DNA of 5,851 nt. It comes from Thermoplasmata archaeon. Lineage in GTDB: Archaea > Thermoplasmatota > Thermoplasmata > Thermoplasmatales > Thermoplasmataceae. This document shows positions 5,558 to 5,851 of this stretch, piece by piece (within the stretch, counting starts at the first letter, position 1; every line of letters begins with the position of its first letter). A program made the translations under genes and the position numbers. The stretch is from assembly GCA_021850835.1 (NCBI GenBank), contig JAJZKS010000118.1:1-5851 (forward strand), written 5' to 3'. Under the pieces are notes generated by a model that did not search any database, was not told the origin of the DNA, and was given only the letters and a program-made list of their open reading frames with translations.

Positions 5558-5560
5558 CCT

Positions 5561-5851
5561 ATGAAGGCATCTGTACTGAAGGAATTAAGGGCACCGCTCA
5601 CTGTTGAAGAGGTAGCAATACCAGAGGTATCAGGGCATGACGTTTTGATAAAGCAGACCTTGACCGGTATCTGCTATCGTGACATACTGACGCAGGAAGG
5701 TTTCTTCCCGAGGGTCGCACTCCCCATCATTCCGGGACATGAGATATCCGGGGTCATCGAAAAAGTCGGGGACGAGGTTCAGCAGTTCAAGCCCGGAGAC
5801 AGGGTTGCAAGCCTTATCTACACACCATGCGGCCAGTGTGAATTCTGCATA
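5561..5851 (+). CDS. Zinc-dependent medium-chain alcohol dehydrogenase family protein, 5' part
   Basis: The first 97 codons of an MDR-family NAD(P)-dependent oxidoreductase are present, cut by the right edge; a full protein would be about 330-350 residues. The N-terminal GroES-like catalytic domain is clear: GICYRDIL (36-43, with C38 as a catalytic-zinc ligand), IIPGHEISG (56-64, with H60 and E61), a VGDEV turn, FKPGDRVA (76-83), and PCGQCEFC (89-96), where C90, C93 and C96 are three of the four structural-zinc cysteines. The CYRD-x(5)-EGFFPR pattern resembles, from memory, the acryloyl-CoA reductase group of Sulfolobales rather than the CHSD pattern of ordinary alcohol dehydrogenases. The NAD(P)-binding half is outside the window, so substrate and cofactor are open. 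ATG at 5561 is the only sensible start. No ribosome binding site precedes it, consistent with a leaderless mRNA from the TATA element at 5533-5543. It is unrelated to Moco synthesis as far as can be seen. Confidence 0.9.
   Translation, partial: MKASVLKELRAPLTVEEVAIPEVSGHDVLIKQTLTGICYRDILTQEGFFPRVALPIIPGHEISGVIEKVGDEVQQFKPGDRVASLIYTPCGQCEFCI

Overview
The window looks like a piece of an archaeal chromosome, most likely from a Thermoplasmata-type acidophile. This is inferred from family resemblance, frequent AGG and ATA codons, TATA boxes placed about 23-25 bp before two start codons (leaderless mRNAs), and GGTGAT/GGAG ribosome binding sites inside operons. It is a cofactor-biosynthesis neighbourhood, not a mobile or defence region. 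I see no tRNA, rRNA, CRISPR array, transposon or attachment site.

Layout. Bases 1-47 (minus) hold the first 15 codons of a nucleotidyltransferase-like gene that runs off the left edge. Bases 48-130 are a divergent promoter region. Bases 131-4142 (plus) are a tightly packed operon for the late steps of molybdenum/tungsten cofactor (Moco/Wco) synthesis: moaC, moaB, a divergent moeA (moeA1), and a second moeA (moeA2) with a 210-residue C-terminal extension. The genes overlap or are separated by only a few bases. Facing them is a minus-strand pair, a MoeB/ThiF-type E1-like adenylyltransferase (5493-4762) followed 6 nt later by a HAD phosphatase (4755-4123). The HAD 3' end overlaps moeA2 by 20 bp. 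Bases 5494-5560 form a second divergent promoter region. From 5561 a zinc-dependent medium-chain dehydrogenase starts on the plus strand and is cut by the right edge.

How the genes fit together. MoaC makes cyclic pyranopterin monophosphate from the MoaA product. The MoeB-like protein would adenylate a MoaD-type sulfur carrier needed for dithiolene formation. MoaB adenylates molybdopterin, and MoeA inserts the metal. MoaA, MoaD and MoaE are not in the window and must be encoded elsewhere if the pathway is complete. The HAD protein and the dehydrogenase have no evident role in the pathway.

The points most worth a second look are the highly divergent C-terminal domain of MoeA2, the altered metal-insertion motifs of MoeA1, a 25-bp stretch identical between the two moeA genes, the convergent overlap with a possible terminator inside moeA2, and a compact two-way promoter with a helically phased TTCTAA repeat. 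I did not find convincing evidence of a wholly new system.
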